Shown here: piece after piece, positions 19,900 through 30,185 of the stretch
Position numbering within the stretch: position 1 is the stretch's first letter
Layout of the letters: every line of letters begins with the position of its first letter
NCBI GenBank assembly: GCA_018136815.1
Contig: CM030934.1
Coordinates: 7,026,573-7,090,572 of the forward strand
Origin: Isochrysis galbana
Taxonomy: Eukaryota > Haptophyta > Isochrysidales > Isochrysidaceae
Reading direction: 5' to 3'
Length of the DNA stretch: 64,000 nt
The notes under the pieces: model-generated
Seen by the model: only the letters and a program-made list of their open reading frames with translations
Told to the model about the DNA's origin: nothing
Databases searched by the model: none
Translations under genes and position numbers: made by a program

Positions 19900-22517
19900 T
19901 TACACCCAGAGCACCACATTGCGTGGTACGCCTCCGAACTGCTCGTCAAAGTACTCATAGACCTCTTCGCGAGAGTAGCGGATGCTCCAATGGCATAAAA
20001 TGAAGGTAGTCTCGGGCGCAGCACAGACGAAGGGATGTATCTGAGCATAATGTGTGTGCCCTCGCTCAAGCGCATATTCGTCTAGATCACGCGAAGGGCT
20101 GCCCATGAAGGTGCACTCGTGTAGAATCACCTACGCAAACGTTCAAGAGGCGGGGCGCAGACGGCATGCGGCTGAAGGGCACTACGCGCAATGGAAAGTG
20201 CCTGGACTCAAGGCTTAGAGTGGCGCGGCTCCAACACACCTTATACTGGAGGATCTCGTCCGCGTGTTTTTCGAGCAAGCGGATGGTCGTGTCGCCCGAG
20301 TAGAAGAGGGTGCGGTCGCGGTGGATCGCAGTGACCTAAGGAAGTTCCGAGGTGGCGTGAGTAAGCGTCGAGTGGCGCGGCTAGTCGAATCGCTTGGCGG
20401 ATTGCCAGCCGCCTGGCGCGGTGACGCAGCCCTCGGCATGCTTGCGACCTCCGCGCCCACCTCTAGATTGGGGTTCTCCCTCATCATCTCGCCGATGCGG
20501 TGCTTCTGCGACTCAAACTCGGGCTTGAGCCGCCTGACTTGCCGGAAGAGCCCATAGCCGACAGCAGGTATCCCCTTGTGGTCAGCGCCAAACACTTCGA
20601 CGCGCAGTCCTGGCCGCCCGGTATATCGATTCGCCGGTAGCTCGTGCACTTCGCCGGGCGAAACACCGTAGAGGTCGGGCTCACCTAGAGCCGCGACGTT
20701 TTCCTCTATCGTCTGCACAGTAGGCGGTGGAGGCGCATTAGCCGGCGCAGTGCCGAGTTTCGATACGCCGTGCGGCGGGCAAGGCTCGCCTGGGGGTGCC
20801 CATAGTTCAAGATGGACTCGGCGATGAGGAAGTTGCGCACAAGAGGTTTCAGCTCCTTGGGCAGCAGGACGTGAGGGGGCACCTCGCCTGGCGGCGGGGC
20901 GGCCGTCCTCCAGGCACGCCGCGACCTATCACCCTCGTCATCCTCCACGCTGTCACCGTTGGTGCGCGCCTTGGCTGTGAGCAGTGGAGGACGAGCGAGG
21001 ACGGGCAGCGCCTGCATGTGGTCCCTACGAAAACACGGCACGCAGTCGAAAATGGCATGCACGGTGATGCGCAGCGCAAGAGGTGCGTGCTGAACCGCAC
21101 GCGGCGCTCACCTATGGCCGTGCGTGAGTAGCACCGTTTTGGGTGCAAAACTCTTTGCCGCGAGCCCGGCGTCAAGGACGATGCCCCACTCGGGCAGGTA
21201 GTAACAAGATGCGTCGGCCGAGCGGCCGAGACCCACGATGGAGAGCTGGTCACGCGCGTAGTCAGGCGAGCGCCAGCGCATGAATGTGTGCGAGTCGCCT
21301 GGAACGCGCTCGTGCCAGCTGTCCGCCTCCTGAGTTGGCAGGCTTTCGAAGTGGCGCGCTATGCGTGGTAGCAGGCGGAGGCTGCCGCGCAGCTCATTGA
21401 GCGCCTCATGCGGCGCAGAGTGCAGCGGCGGGAGCGCGGCCACCGACGGTGGGCGGCACTCGGAGGGTGGCGGCGGCCCGGGCAGCAGCCGATCGCTGAA
21501 AAGGCTGGCGAGCTCCTCGAGCGAGATTTGGCCATCGCCACTCGAGTCGGCAAGGGCGAGTAGCTGATCGGCCATCTCGCACACGGGGCTCCGCTCGCAC
21601 GAGGGCGGCGAGCCGCCGTCGCCGCCGCCATCGAGCTCAGCCTCCTCTTGCAACAGTCGTTTGGCATGCGCGGCGGCAGCTGCTCGCCGGCGTGGCTCCC
21701 TCCCCTCCCGGCCTGCGTAGGCGGCGCCACCTGCCGCTGCTGTGACGAGCAGCTCCCTTGCGAGCGCCTCAAAGCAGCGTCGCGCCTCCTGCGCGCTGAG
21801 CAACCCGTTGTGGTCCGCGTCGTACTCGTCAAAAATCTGCGCCACCAGCTCGTCCGACTCGGCCGCGTGCGAGACAAGCCCTTCCTCCTCCTCCTCCGAA
21901 GAAGATAGGAGGGCAAGGGCATTGGAGGCAAGCGTGTGGAGCACTTGTCCGCGCTCGCTCCGCTGTTGCGGCGCGCTCTGCCCTTGCGGCGCGCTCTGCC
22001 CGTCGGTCGACAGCCCGGGCAGCTTCTCGCTTATTGAGGCAGCGCCCTCCTCTATCTGTAAGTCTAAACTGTCGTGTGAAGCGGCGACTCGCTGGCTGTC
22101 GCCACCTCTTCGACTGGAGCCTGCAGCCCTCCCCATTGCCCTCTCTTCTCTCTCTTTTCCTCCCCCCATCTCCTCCAAGAGAGTTAGGGGAGGGGAAAGC
22201 TCTGCATCGGAGCGGGCGAGAGGGGATCGCACCTGCTGGCCCATCTCCCCCCTTCCACCTCGCTCTCTCCAGACGCCTCGCTCTCGCTCGCTAGCTCCTT
22301 CTCTCTCTCCCTCTCTCCCTCCCTCGGTCACTCCCTCCGCCTCTCCTCTCTCTCTCTCGAGGGAGACTCGAGAGGAGAGCTCGCTGGCGGAGGCGGAAAG
22401 TGAAGTGCGGCGTGCGAGGCGGTCTGACCCACCCGACCCGCTCAGCGCGAGCGCCTCCATCCGCCAAGAGAGCAGGAGGAGCGCCGCCAGCGAGAAGAGC
22501 CGCCCGCCGCCCACCAT
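19900..22517 (-). CDS. EF-hand / RNase Z-like metallo-beta-lactamase fusion
   Basis: The model is complement(join(19900..20130, 20240..20335, 20461..20712, 20790..21024, 21112..22517)), 739 residues; an ATG at 22556 would add 13. I prefer 22517 because MVGGGRLFSLAALLLLS gives a clean signal peptide. Residues about 233-244 and 324-335 are canonical EF-hand loops (DADHNGLLSAQE, DSSGDGQISLEE), separated by an alanine/arginine-rich helix. The C-terminal half is a metallo-beta-lactamase fold of the tRNase Z group: HGHRDH zinc motif (about 466-471, split by an intron), a VSPGEVHEL/GIPAVGYGLF segment, FYSGDTT, LHECTF and CHWSIRYSREEV. RNase Z removes tRNA 3' trailers; plant homologues act in the nucleus, plastid and mitochondria. 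The signal peptide suggests an organelle or the secretory route. The intron at 20713-20789 uses a GC donor. The donor after 20461 has an in-frame alternative 12 bases on. Confidence 0.82.
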
Positions 22518-22557
22518 CGAGCGGCGGAGCGCGGCGAAAAAGAAAAAGCATGGCATC

Positions 22558-22780
22558 TACTACCTCTGTTTAAAAACTTTTATAAACCGTTGGCTTTCGG
22601 TTGGCCCACTGACACTGAGAGATGGTACAGACTTTTTTGTTCTATGAGATGCGGGTACATTTGGGCGTTGCCCTGTCGCGGAAGATCGATCTCAGATCAT
22701 TGAGAAGCCCGGGATTCGTGATCTAGCCCAAGAGGTCAATAATGATAATGAAAAGTGAAAAGTCGGCGTTTTGCCGGTAG
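22558..22780. mobile_element. end fragment of a second MITE copy
   Basis: Starting TACTACCTCTGTTTAAAAACT, this copies the terminal repeat of the MITE at 18122 with several changes. It keeps the internal GCGGGTACATTTGGGCGTTGCC word at about 22652 (18205 in the other copy). I cannot find its right terminus. Its end lies 2 bases from the upstream ATG of the EF-hand/RNase Z gene. Confidence 0.6.
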
Positions 22781-22799
22781 GACTGGGAACACCCTCCAA

Positions 22800-22950
22800 A
22801 AAGGCCTAACATTTTTGAGGGTGTTAGTGGATTTCAGCTAATGTGGGTGTAAGGTGTTAGGGGAAATAGCGAACGTGTTAGGAAGGTGTTAGGGCATATT
22901 TCAGGGGTGTTAGCACTGTTTGGGGTATTAACATGTTAACACTAACACAC
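22800..22950. repeat. cluster of GTGTTAG words
   Basis: The word GTGTTAG, usually as GGTGTTAG(G), occurs at least five times between about 22817 and 22910 and is followed by its complement CTAACAC at about 22942. Spacing is irregular. It resembles a degenerate telomere-like or hairpin-forming array; I cannot assign a function. Confidence 0.6.
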
Positions 22951-23149
22951 ATTCGAACACCCTCATCACACCTATATCTATATATTTCTCTTCCTTGCGG
23001 GGAGCGTGGGACGCGCGTGAGTGAGGGGCAAGGGGCGGGCGAGCGTGAACGATCGGGCGCAAGCGCACAGTCCTGGTTCTGTGGCGGGTGGGTGGCCATT
23101 GGTGGCTAGGAAGAGATGTGGAGTGTGTGGGCTATGGCGGTCGACCTCC

Positions 23150-23356
23150 ATGCTAGCATGCTAGCTCTGTTGGTGCGCAGCTGTCTGGGGGTGGCACAGG
23201 CCGTGGCTTGTGCGCTCGCACCTGGATCGGGGGGGCACCCTCTCTCGGGCGCTTCGGGTGCGCGGCGTCGAGCATCGAGCATGGCCCGATCGTCCGTCGC
23301 GGCGGGGTTGGTTGGTGGCAAGAAGGGAGGGGAGCCGGCGCCGGCGCGCACTCCAT
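23150..23356 (-). mobile_element. LINE 5' end fragment, type 4-like
   Basis: The frame opens at about 23362-23356 with MVMECAPAPAPLPS and reaches LDAAHPKRPRE, the same KRPR landmark seen near residue 30 of the ORF1 start at 26263. It stays open for about 68 codons, then homology ends. No clear hairpin precedes it; instead a 30-base segment shared with 63316-63347 abuts. Confidence 0.5.
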
Positions 23357-23399
23357 GACCATGACCCTATCAATTTATAATAAAATAACTGAGCATTAG

Positions 23400-23858
23400 T
23401 ACCACTACTTCCACTAGCCCGGTACCAACACGACAGCCCTCAGCGCTCAGCGCACCTGCCCGTACACCTTGGACCTTGGCGCGTGCTATTGCCACAGATA
23501 CATACAACTATGCACTATGCACCCCTCCAAATCTCCCCCCTCGCAAGCCCCCCGCTCCCATTCTAATTCTAATTCCCCACAATGTTAAAATGTGGGAAAA
23601 CCCATCACCCATTGAGGCGGACCGACCTACGTCGGGCGACTCTCGGGGGAAAAGCACCGGGGGGGGGGCAGGAACCTCTCGTCAAAGAAGAAGAACGGCC
23701 CTTACCAGCTCGCGCCGCGAGCTGTTCTCGAGAAATAAGCAACTGCGCCCGGAACGAACGAAGATACCTGCCACAGATGTAAAAAAAAACTTCTTAAAAT
23801 TCCCCGCTACATGTGCGGCGTGAGGCAGAGTGCTAATGAAACTCCCTACTACCCAACC
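23400..23858. other. intergenic
   Basis: No gene recognised. It includes a G10 run at about 23664 and an A-rich patch at 23781. Its right edge is the 3' flank of the minus-strand ORF at 23859. Confidence 0.4.
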
Positions 23859-24872
23859 CTAGCCCCTGTCAACTCCCTTCCCCTTTCCCAGTTCTCTCTT
23901 TAGCGGAGAAGCTGGTTTCGGGGAGGAGTGACGCGGATAAAGCGAGGGCTCCGTCTCGACGATGCTCTCGGTGTCGTGCGCTGTCACGTGCGCACTTGTT
24001 ACGGGCAGGGTCGGACTCGATGGAGGTGTCGGAATCGGCGGCGTCGTCACGGCCGCTACCGTAATTGGCGGCGAGGCGGTGGTTGGCTCGAGGGGAGGGC
24101 TGACGTACCCTACGCCCCTTTTATCATTCGGATGCCGCGGCTTCGCGAACATCTTGTCCCAATCTTTTTCGAGGCGTGCTTGGGCTTCTGTCTTTGGCCT
24201 GCTGGTCAGCGTGGCAAGCTCCTCGGCGCGGATACCTTTCGCTCCCACGAACGTGATGGGGGCGACTGCGGCCGCGTAGTCCAGGCTCTCCTCGCGGCAA
24301 CCGCCGGTCAACGCTTGTGCGTTGATTTCCGCCGCGATCTCGGAGTTGACGTTGGACCACTTTTGCTCGCCTGTTTTGGGGTCGACTCCGAAAGCTTGCC
24401 AATGTTGGCGCCTTTTGCGGAGAGACGTGGGAGCTGTCGGCTGCGGTGTGAGCGCGCGCGGCGGCGGCGGTGTCATCCACGTTGAGAATGGGTCATGGGG
24501 ATTAGAGTCGAGGTGGTCCGGTTGTGTTACGTTGTCGAGGTCGTAGTCGGTCTCTTTGTCGTATGGGTCGTTATCGTTGTCGAGCTTTGGCGAGACTTCA
24601 CTAGCTCCCCTCCCCTCCCCATAACGAGAGAGAGCCGTCCGCGGCTCGGAAGCCTGGGCTCTCGTAGAGCTCATAGAGGGTTGCGCCACGAGCCTGCGCT
24701 GCGCGCGGGCGAGCAGCTCTAACGCCGTGGGTAGCGGTGGCGGTTGGGGCGCGTGCTGGCATACGTGTGCCAAAAGAACTGGCATCCATTGGGCCGCCAT
24801 CGCGCCGGCCACACCGACGTATGTGCGGCTGCGAAGGGCACCGCGGTGAGGAGAAGGAGAGAGATTAGCCAT
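23859..24872 (-). CDS. hypothetical protein abutting a broken LINE
   Basis: A 337-codon frame starts MANLSPSPHRGALRS and ends at TAG 23859. It is proline/threonine-rich at both ends with a more structured middle (HWQAFGVDPKTGEQKWSNVN, then EELATLTSRPKTEAQARLEK). I recognise no domain. It begins 33 bases after LINE homology stops at about 24905 on the same strand. The LINE edge reads GACAGG|GTACGT, which would make a good splice donor. It could be a mobile-element protein, a captured gene or a chance frame. Length and composition unlike the flanks give moderate support. Confidence 0.4.
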   Translation of the reverse strand: MANLSPSPHRGALRSRTYVGVAGAMAAQWMPVLLAHVCQHAPQPPPLPTALELLARAQRRLVAQPSMSSTRAQASEPRTALSRYGEGRGASEVSPKLDNDNDPYDKETDYDLDNVTQPDHLDSNPHDPFSTWMTPPPPRALTPQPTAPTSLRKRRQHWQAFGVDPKTGEQKWSNVNSEIAAEINAQALTGGCREESLDYAAAVAPITFVGAKGIRAEELATLTSRPKTEAQARLEKDWDKMFAKPRHPNDKRGVGYVSPPLEPTTASPPITVAAVTTPPIPTPPSSPTLPVTSAHVTAHDTESIVETEPSLYPRHSSPKPASPLKRELGKGKGVDRG

Positions 24873-24904
24873 GGCTGATTCACGACCGTCGACGACGCAC
24901 GTAC

Positions 24905-26285
24905 CCTGTCGAAGGCCTTTTCCCAGTCGAGCGCCAGGAGGAGTCCTGGGTCCCCCGTTTCGTCTAGGTACGCATTCGTCAGTTGTAACAGATGGGTGGC
25001 TTCTCCGATCAACCGTTTCGGGACGAAGCCTAATTGGTCTTTCGAGATTATGTTACCGATTACTTTCTTTAATCTATTCGTAAGCACCTTGGCCAATATT
25101 TTGTAGTCGCTTTGCAGGAGCGTGATGGGTCTATAGTTCCTAGGATCTCTCGTGTCTCCTTTTTTATATAGAAGTATTATGTCGCCTTCTCTCATGGATA
25201 CGTTAAGTTGCCCCTGCTCTAGAGCTAGATTTAGCATTCTAAGGAAGTCATGTTTCACTAGGTCTATGAAGCTTTTGTAAAACTCCGCCGGTAGCGCGTC
25301 CGGCCCCGCGCTTTTGCCACTCCCTATTTGGGTAATGGCGTCTGTGAGCTCCTCCATCGTTATTTTCCCTTCTATTGCATCGCTGTCGTATTTATTCATC
25401 GGGCGTGTTTCTAGCGTCTCTTCGAGTTCGTGGTCTCTGGTGCTGCGGCGTTCCTGGTATAGCCATACGTAATACTTGCGGAGTTCGCTTCGTATTTCCG
25501 CATCGTCTGCCTCTGCCTCTTCTTGAAGCTCGGGCTCGAGGTCTTCGTCGAGGAGGGCCACCTGTGTGGCCGTGGGGGGAGGCAAGGTTAGTCCTCTGCC
25601 TTGACTTGCTTCTCTAGAGTCCAGTTGTCTCGGTGCGTCTACCACGTTGTCACTCCCTCTCGCGGGTTTTGTGTGGAGTGTCTGTTGTGTTGACCCAAAT
25701 TCGTGATTGTGCTGGTTATGTTGGGCCTCTGAGTTCGGTGTCTTGCTGATCGTTCCAGCGCCCGAGGCGCGGTCGTCCGCGTGCCTCTGGGCGTCTCTGG
25801 GGAGTGTCTCCCCGATGTCGTCCTCCCTGTTGCCGCTGTCTCCCCTGATGGGGGTCCAGAGCTGCTCTTTCCAATGCCTGTTTTGATGCGGCATTTCCCC
25901 AATGGGGTCCTGTCTTGTATGGCGCCGGGCCGGCCCCTCGCGCCGGAGCACGAGGGCGGTAACGCGGCTGTGTAGGGTCCCGGCCCGGGGGCCTTCCCTA
26001 TGGGTTCGTCCATCTGGTGTTTTGTGGTAGGTGTGGCTGTGGATTGTGCTGGAGGTGTGTTGCCTGCTGGCTGGTGCCAGCATGGCGGCCTTGTACGTGT
26101 CGTTCGTGGTGATGCGCGGGCGCGGCCCGCCGGCTCCTGTGCCCACCTGACTGGGGGGGTCGTCCTGGCGCGGTCGCTTCGGCGACAGCGGTGTGTCCAT
26201 GAGCTCTTCGTCCATCATGGCGAGGGCGGCGGCAGCGAGAGCGGGCGGCGGCGCGCGCTCCATGACCCTATCGTTTTAACGATAG
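24905..26285 (-). mobile_element. LINE with 5' end and partial RT, no endonuclease
   Basis: In element orientation: hairpin CTATCGTT/AACGATAG at 26268-26285, ATG at 26263, an ORF1-like start (MERAPPPALAAAALAMMDEE, then KRPRQDD), about 200 residues of low-complexity linker, then reverse transcriptase fingers and palm (GKSAGPDALPAEFYKSF, DPRNYRPITLL, DQLGFVPKR, LDWEKAFDRV). The whole is one open frame. No APE-type endonuclease lies between ORF1 and RT, and the catalytic FADD block, thumb and 3' end are absent because homology stops at about 24905. It is an internally deleted, non-autonomous L1/Tx1-like derivative. The frame continues a further 60 codons into unrelated sequence. Confidence 0.8.
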
Positions 26286-26394
26286 TTGTAAATTATCGTT
26301 AGAAACATAATGAATGGGATGGGACCAAGAAGCGGTCGTAGAAGTACTCGGTGACGTCGTATCGAGGTTGTGTCGGTGGTGGCGTTCAGGCTCA

Positions 26395-26545
26395 CTACCC
26401 GGGACAGCGCTGGAAGACACCGCTGAGAGACAGCGCTGGAGGACACCGCTGAGGGACGCGCTGCGGGACACCGCTGAGGGACGCGCTGCGGGACACCGCT
26501 GGAGGACACCGCTGAGGGACACCGTTGAAGGACGCTGAAGGACCT
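26395..26545. repeat. minisatellite, inverted relative of 4110-4262
   Basis: Tandem GGACACCGCTGAGGGAC(GCGCTGC) units of 11-22 bases, complementary to the array at 4110-4262. It sits between a LINE 5' end and a G-rich tract that leads to a SINE copy. Confidence 0.8.
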
Positions 26546-26888
26546 CCGCGCGGGGGGGGGTGGAAGGAGAGAGAACGCGGCGTCTCAACGCGCGGAACGC
26601 GGAAGAGAGCCGCCGTCTCGGCGCGCGGAGGGGGGGGAAGCGGCGGAGGGGGGGGGGGACGACGGAGGGGGGGGGGGAAATCTGCGGAGGGGGGGGGAAC
26701 GGCGGAGGGGGGGGGGGAAATCTGCGGAGGGGGGGGGGAAACGGCGGAGGGGGGGGGGGGAACGGCGGAGGGGGGGGGAAATCTGCGGAGGGGGGGGGGG
26801 AACGGCGGAGGGGGGGGGAAACTGCAGAGGGCGGGGAACTGCAGAGGGGGGGGGGTGAAATGCAGAAGGGGGGGGGAAGGGAATGCAG
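26546..26888. repeat. G-rich tandem array
   Basis: Units such as GGAAATCTGCGGAGGGGGGG and GGAACGGCGGAGGGGGGGG repeat about a dozen times with G runs of 8-12. The long glycine/arginine- or proline-rich frames across it are artefacts. The G runs could form quadruplexes. Confidence 0.85.
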
Positions 26889-26889
26889 A

Positions 26890-27135
26890 GGGGCCCAGTT
26901 CTGTCACCTGCATTTCTTACCTTAAACGCGTGGACAATTACCGTAACAGTAAAAATAAAACTCCAATCCTCGAATTTCGAGACGAAAATCGGCGAACCAG
27001 GACTTGAGCCCAGGGAGAATCCGAATCTGCACGCCTTGCGCGACCACGGCGAACATAGAAGACGGTATATAGCGAAGAAGGCTCGTACTCGTGCCGAAAT
27101 ATTCATGCCAAAAGGCCTGAATACAACAAAGTGTG
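26890..27135 (-). repeat. tRNA-like SINE, full copy
   Basis: Inverted copy of 3715-3950, sharing the boundary word GGGCCCAGTTCTGT and ending near AAAAGGCCTGAATACAAC. The flanking G-rich tract and minisatellite mirror the arrangement at 3715-4262, so a composite unit larger than the SINE was duplicated or mobilised. Confidence 0.7.
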
Positions 27136-28147
27136 GCAAAGCCCCTGTGCCAGCCAAGTGGCGAGGCAAGGGGCGGGGGGGGGGGGAGGGGGGGTGAGAA
27201 AAAGTAGGGAGCGTGCCCCCCCCCTCGCGATCCGCAAATACTACGGTTGGTGCGTCTTATTTATACGTATGCCTCACTGATTGTACGGCCAGATCGCTAG
27301 CAAAGCGGCAGCTCTAGGTGCTCTTCATTTATGAAGCTGATGAGCCTTTGTTCAAAGAAAAAATTGCGAAATGTACAAGTCCAATGATGTATTGTTTCAC
27401 GATACTGAACACCATGACTTGCCAATTGATAGCAGCTGCTGGCATATGGCGATCAGTAGGTAGATCCGGGGTCAACGATCAACGACCAGGCCCAAGGGTA
27501 GGCATGGATGTGGGGTTGAGTGCCAATGCTCATGCTTGGATGGAATGCACGAGGAAAAGCGCGAGGGCCGTGACGAGAAGGATGATACGTACCAATGGCA
27601 GCCTGATCATGGGAAATGCTGGCACTAGCCTGCGGCCCAAACCGTGGCAGCCATCTATCAATCTGTCACTGTGTGCTTGACGTTGCGCTCGCTAGATACA
27701 AGTACGAAATGGGTTGCCCAAACCGAGCGCTGAGTGTCTCGAGTGGCGCACGCAGCGCGACGGGCACCAACAAGCGATGAGCTTGGAAGTGGGGTCGCGA
27801 GCCGCGAGCGGGAGCTAGCATGAGTCGTAAAAGGCATGGCCTTAAACGTCGCACAGCACACGGCCGTGCCGAGGGCAGGCATGCCACTGACGTAGGGAAC
27901 ATCGGCACAGGAGGGTGTAAGACTTGTCCCCTCTACTCGGATTGCGGAGTCGCACAAATCGACGCCTGTGTTGAGCATGCGATATCGGCAGGCAACGAGG
28001 TGTGCACATAACGCATGCAACCGGCGTAAGAGCAAACGCATAGACTCGCGTAAGACTCGTGTAGACAGGCACTATAGTTGAACATCACGGGAAGGTGGCG
28101 GGACGGTGTCGACCGGTAGCTAGTTGACAGATGGTGCACACGAAGGT
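27136..28147. other. intergenic
   Basis: About 1 kb without a gene I can support. There is a G-rich patch at 27170-27195. Open frames of 60-127 codons overlap on both strands and resemble no family. If the cNMP-binding gene at 28148 had a further 3' exon with a second cyclic-nucleotide domain it should lie here, and I do not find one. Confidence 0.45.
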
Positions 28148-29102
28148 TTAACTGTCGGCAGGCTGACCTAAATCTTCGTCACTACCCGGCGCCGTCGGGC
28201 AGGTTGGGTGCGGCTGCAGTCGGACTACCTCCTTGAACGAGGCGCCATCGATCGCCCAGAGCACGGCATCGGTGCGCGCGATAACGGAGGCCACGCACCG
28301 CCGCTTCAAGACAAGGGCGAGCTCGCCAAACGAGTCGCCAGCCGCAAATGACGCTGCGAGGCGGGAGGGCTTATGCGGCTCGCTCTGCACATAGGCATCG
28401 AGCTGGCCGCGCTCAACCACATAAAAGTGCTGGTCTTCCTCGCCCTGCGAGATGAGAACGGTGCCAGCCCGCACGCGATGCGGGCGCATCTTGTCCCTCA
28501 TAAACTTTTGTTGCTCCGGACTGAGCTGCGCAAGCAGCCTGTGCGCGATGAGCGCTCCCTGTATTCGCGCCGCCGTGCCGGGACTACAGGGCCGATCTGG
28601 CGCATCGGCCGAGTCGCAGTCTGTCGTGAGGTTGGTGAGCGGGCTGTGCAGACACGCGCGCCGGAATTGGAAGAGCGCGCGTCGGCTAGGTGCTTTGTCT
28701 AGGCCGAATTCCGACATGAGCCGCGCGTCTGGTCGCACGCACGGCCGCACATCGGGGAGAGCAATGCCGGAGGAGGCCTTGCCGGCGAGGAGTGAGCCTG
28801 TGGCGAAGAGGGGGAAGCAGGAAGGGGGGGAAGCGGAAGGAAGGGTGAACGCTTGTTGGACGGTGGTCTGCGGGCGCGTGCGAGTGTGCTGCGCCGGCGG
28901 CGTGTACGGGTGGCCGTGCACGTGCTGCCTCACGTCGTGCCCTCAAGCAGGAGGAGGATGGCGAGGAGTTCTGTTCCGAGAGGCGGAGTTCAGCATCGAT
29001 GCAGGAGTTGCTCTCGCCGTCGGAACTCGTCGGGAGGAGTGTGGGAGTGAAGCAGGAGATATCTACCTCCTCCTCATGAGGCGGGATGAGGTGGAGGTCC
29101 AT
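28148..29102 (-). CDS. single cyclic-nucleotide-binding-domain protein
   Basis: The model is complement(join(28148..28797, 28934..29102)), 272 residues, with one GT-AG intron (donor GAC|GTGAGG, acceptor CCACAG). An acidic N-terminus (MDLHLIPPHEEEVD) precedes a linker, then a cNMP-binding fold at about residues 140-250: MRPHRVRAGTVLISQGEEDQ, FYVVERGQLDAYV, and the phosphate-binding cassette FGELALVLKRRCVAS. PKA regulatory subunits carry two such domains and a dimerisation/docking region; only one domain is visible here. A possible extra donor (GAG|GTAGTC at 28228) would end the coding just after FKE, but no following exon is evident. It may be a stand-alone cNMP sensor or a truncated PKA-R relative. 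Confidence 0.75.
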
Positions 29103-29133
29103 GCAGAGGAGGAGTGAGGAAAAGCGGGCCGTG

Positions 29134-29430
29134 GGAGGAGGGAGGGAGGGAGGGAGGGAGGGAGGGAGGGAGGGAGGGAGGGAGGGAGGGAGGGAGGGAG
29201 GGAGGAGGGAGGGAGGGAGGGAGGGAGGGAGGGAGGGAGGGAGGGAGGGAGGGGGAGGGAGGGAGGGAGGGAGGGAGGGAGGGAGGGAGGGAGGGAGGGA
29301 GGGAGGGAGGGAGGGAGGGAGGGAGGGAGGGAGGGAGGGAGGGGGGGAGGGAGGGAGGGAGGGAGGGAGGGGAGGGAGGGAGGGAGGGAGGGAGGAGGGA
29401 GAGGGGGGGGGGGGGGGTTGGTGGAGCAGG
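29134..29430. repeat. (GGGA)n microsatellite
   Basis: About 300 bases of almost pure GGGA/GGA repeats on the plus strand, with an occasional lost or gained G. The Gly-Arg-Glu frames through it are not genes. Confidence 0.95.
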
Positions 29431-29698
29431 AGGAGGACTAGACTGAGCGGGGAAGAGGATGGGGGTGGGTGGAGTGGGGGGAAAGGAGAGGAGGGGGGGC
29501 GCTGTCAGGCAGAGCGCAGCAGGGGGGAGGGGGAAGGGGGGAAGGAGAGGGGCGGAGGGGCAGGGCTAGGCGGAGTGTGAGAGGGTAGAGGCCAGGGCGG
29601 CCAGTGTGACACGCCGATGGATAGGGAGAGGCTCAGAGGGAGAGCTGGAGGATGGTCTGGGTCTTCCCTTCTGTGGGAGACGCGGGAGAGACGGCCTT

Positions 29699-30182
<484 letters not shown>

Positions 30183-30185
<3 letters not shown>

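Noticed and set aside
21742-22647. 301-codon plus-strand frame
   Set aside because: Antisense shadow of the EF-hand/RNase Z first exon; Ser/Pro-rich composition with no domain.
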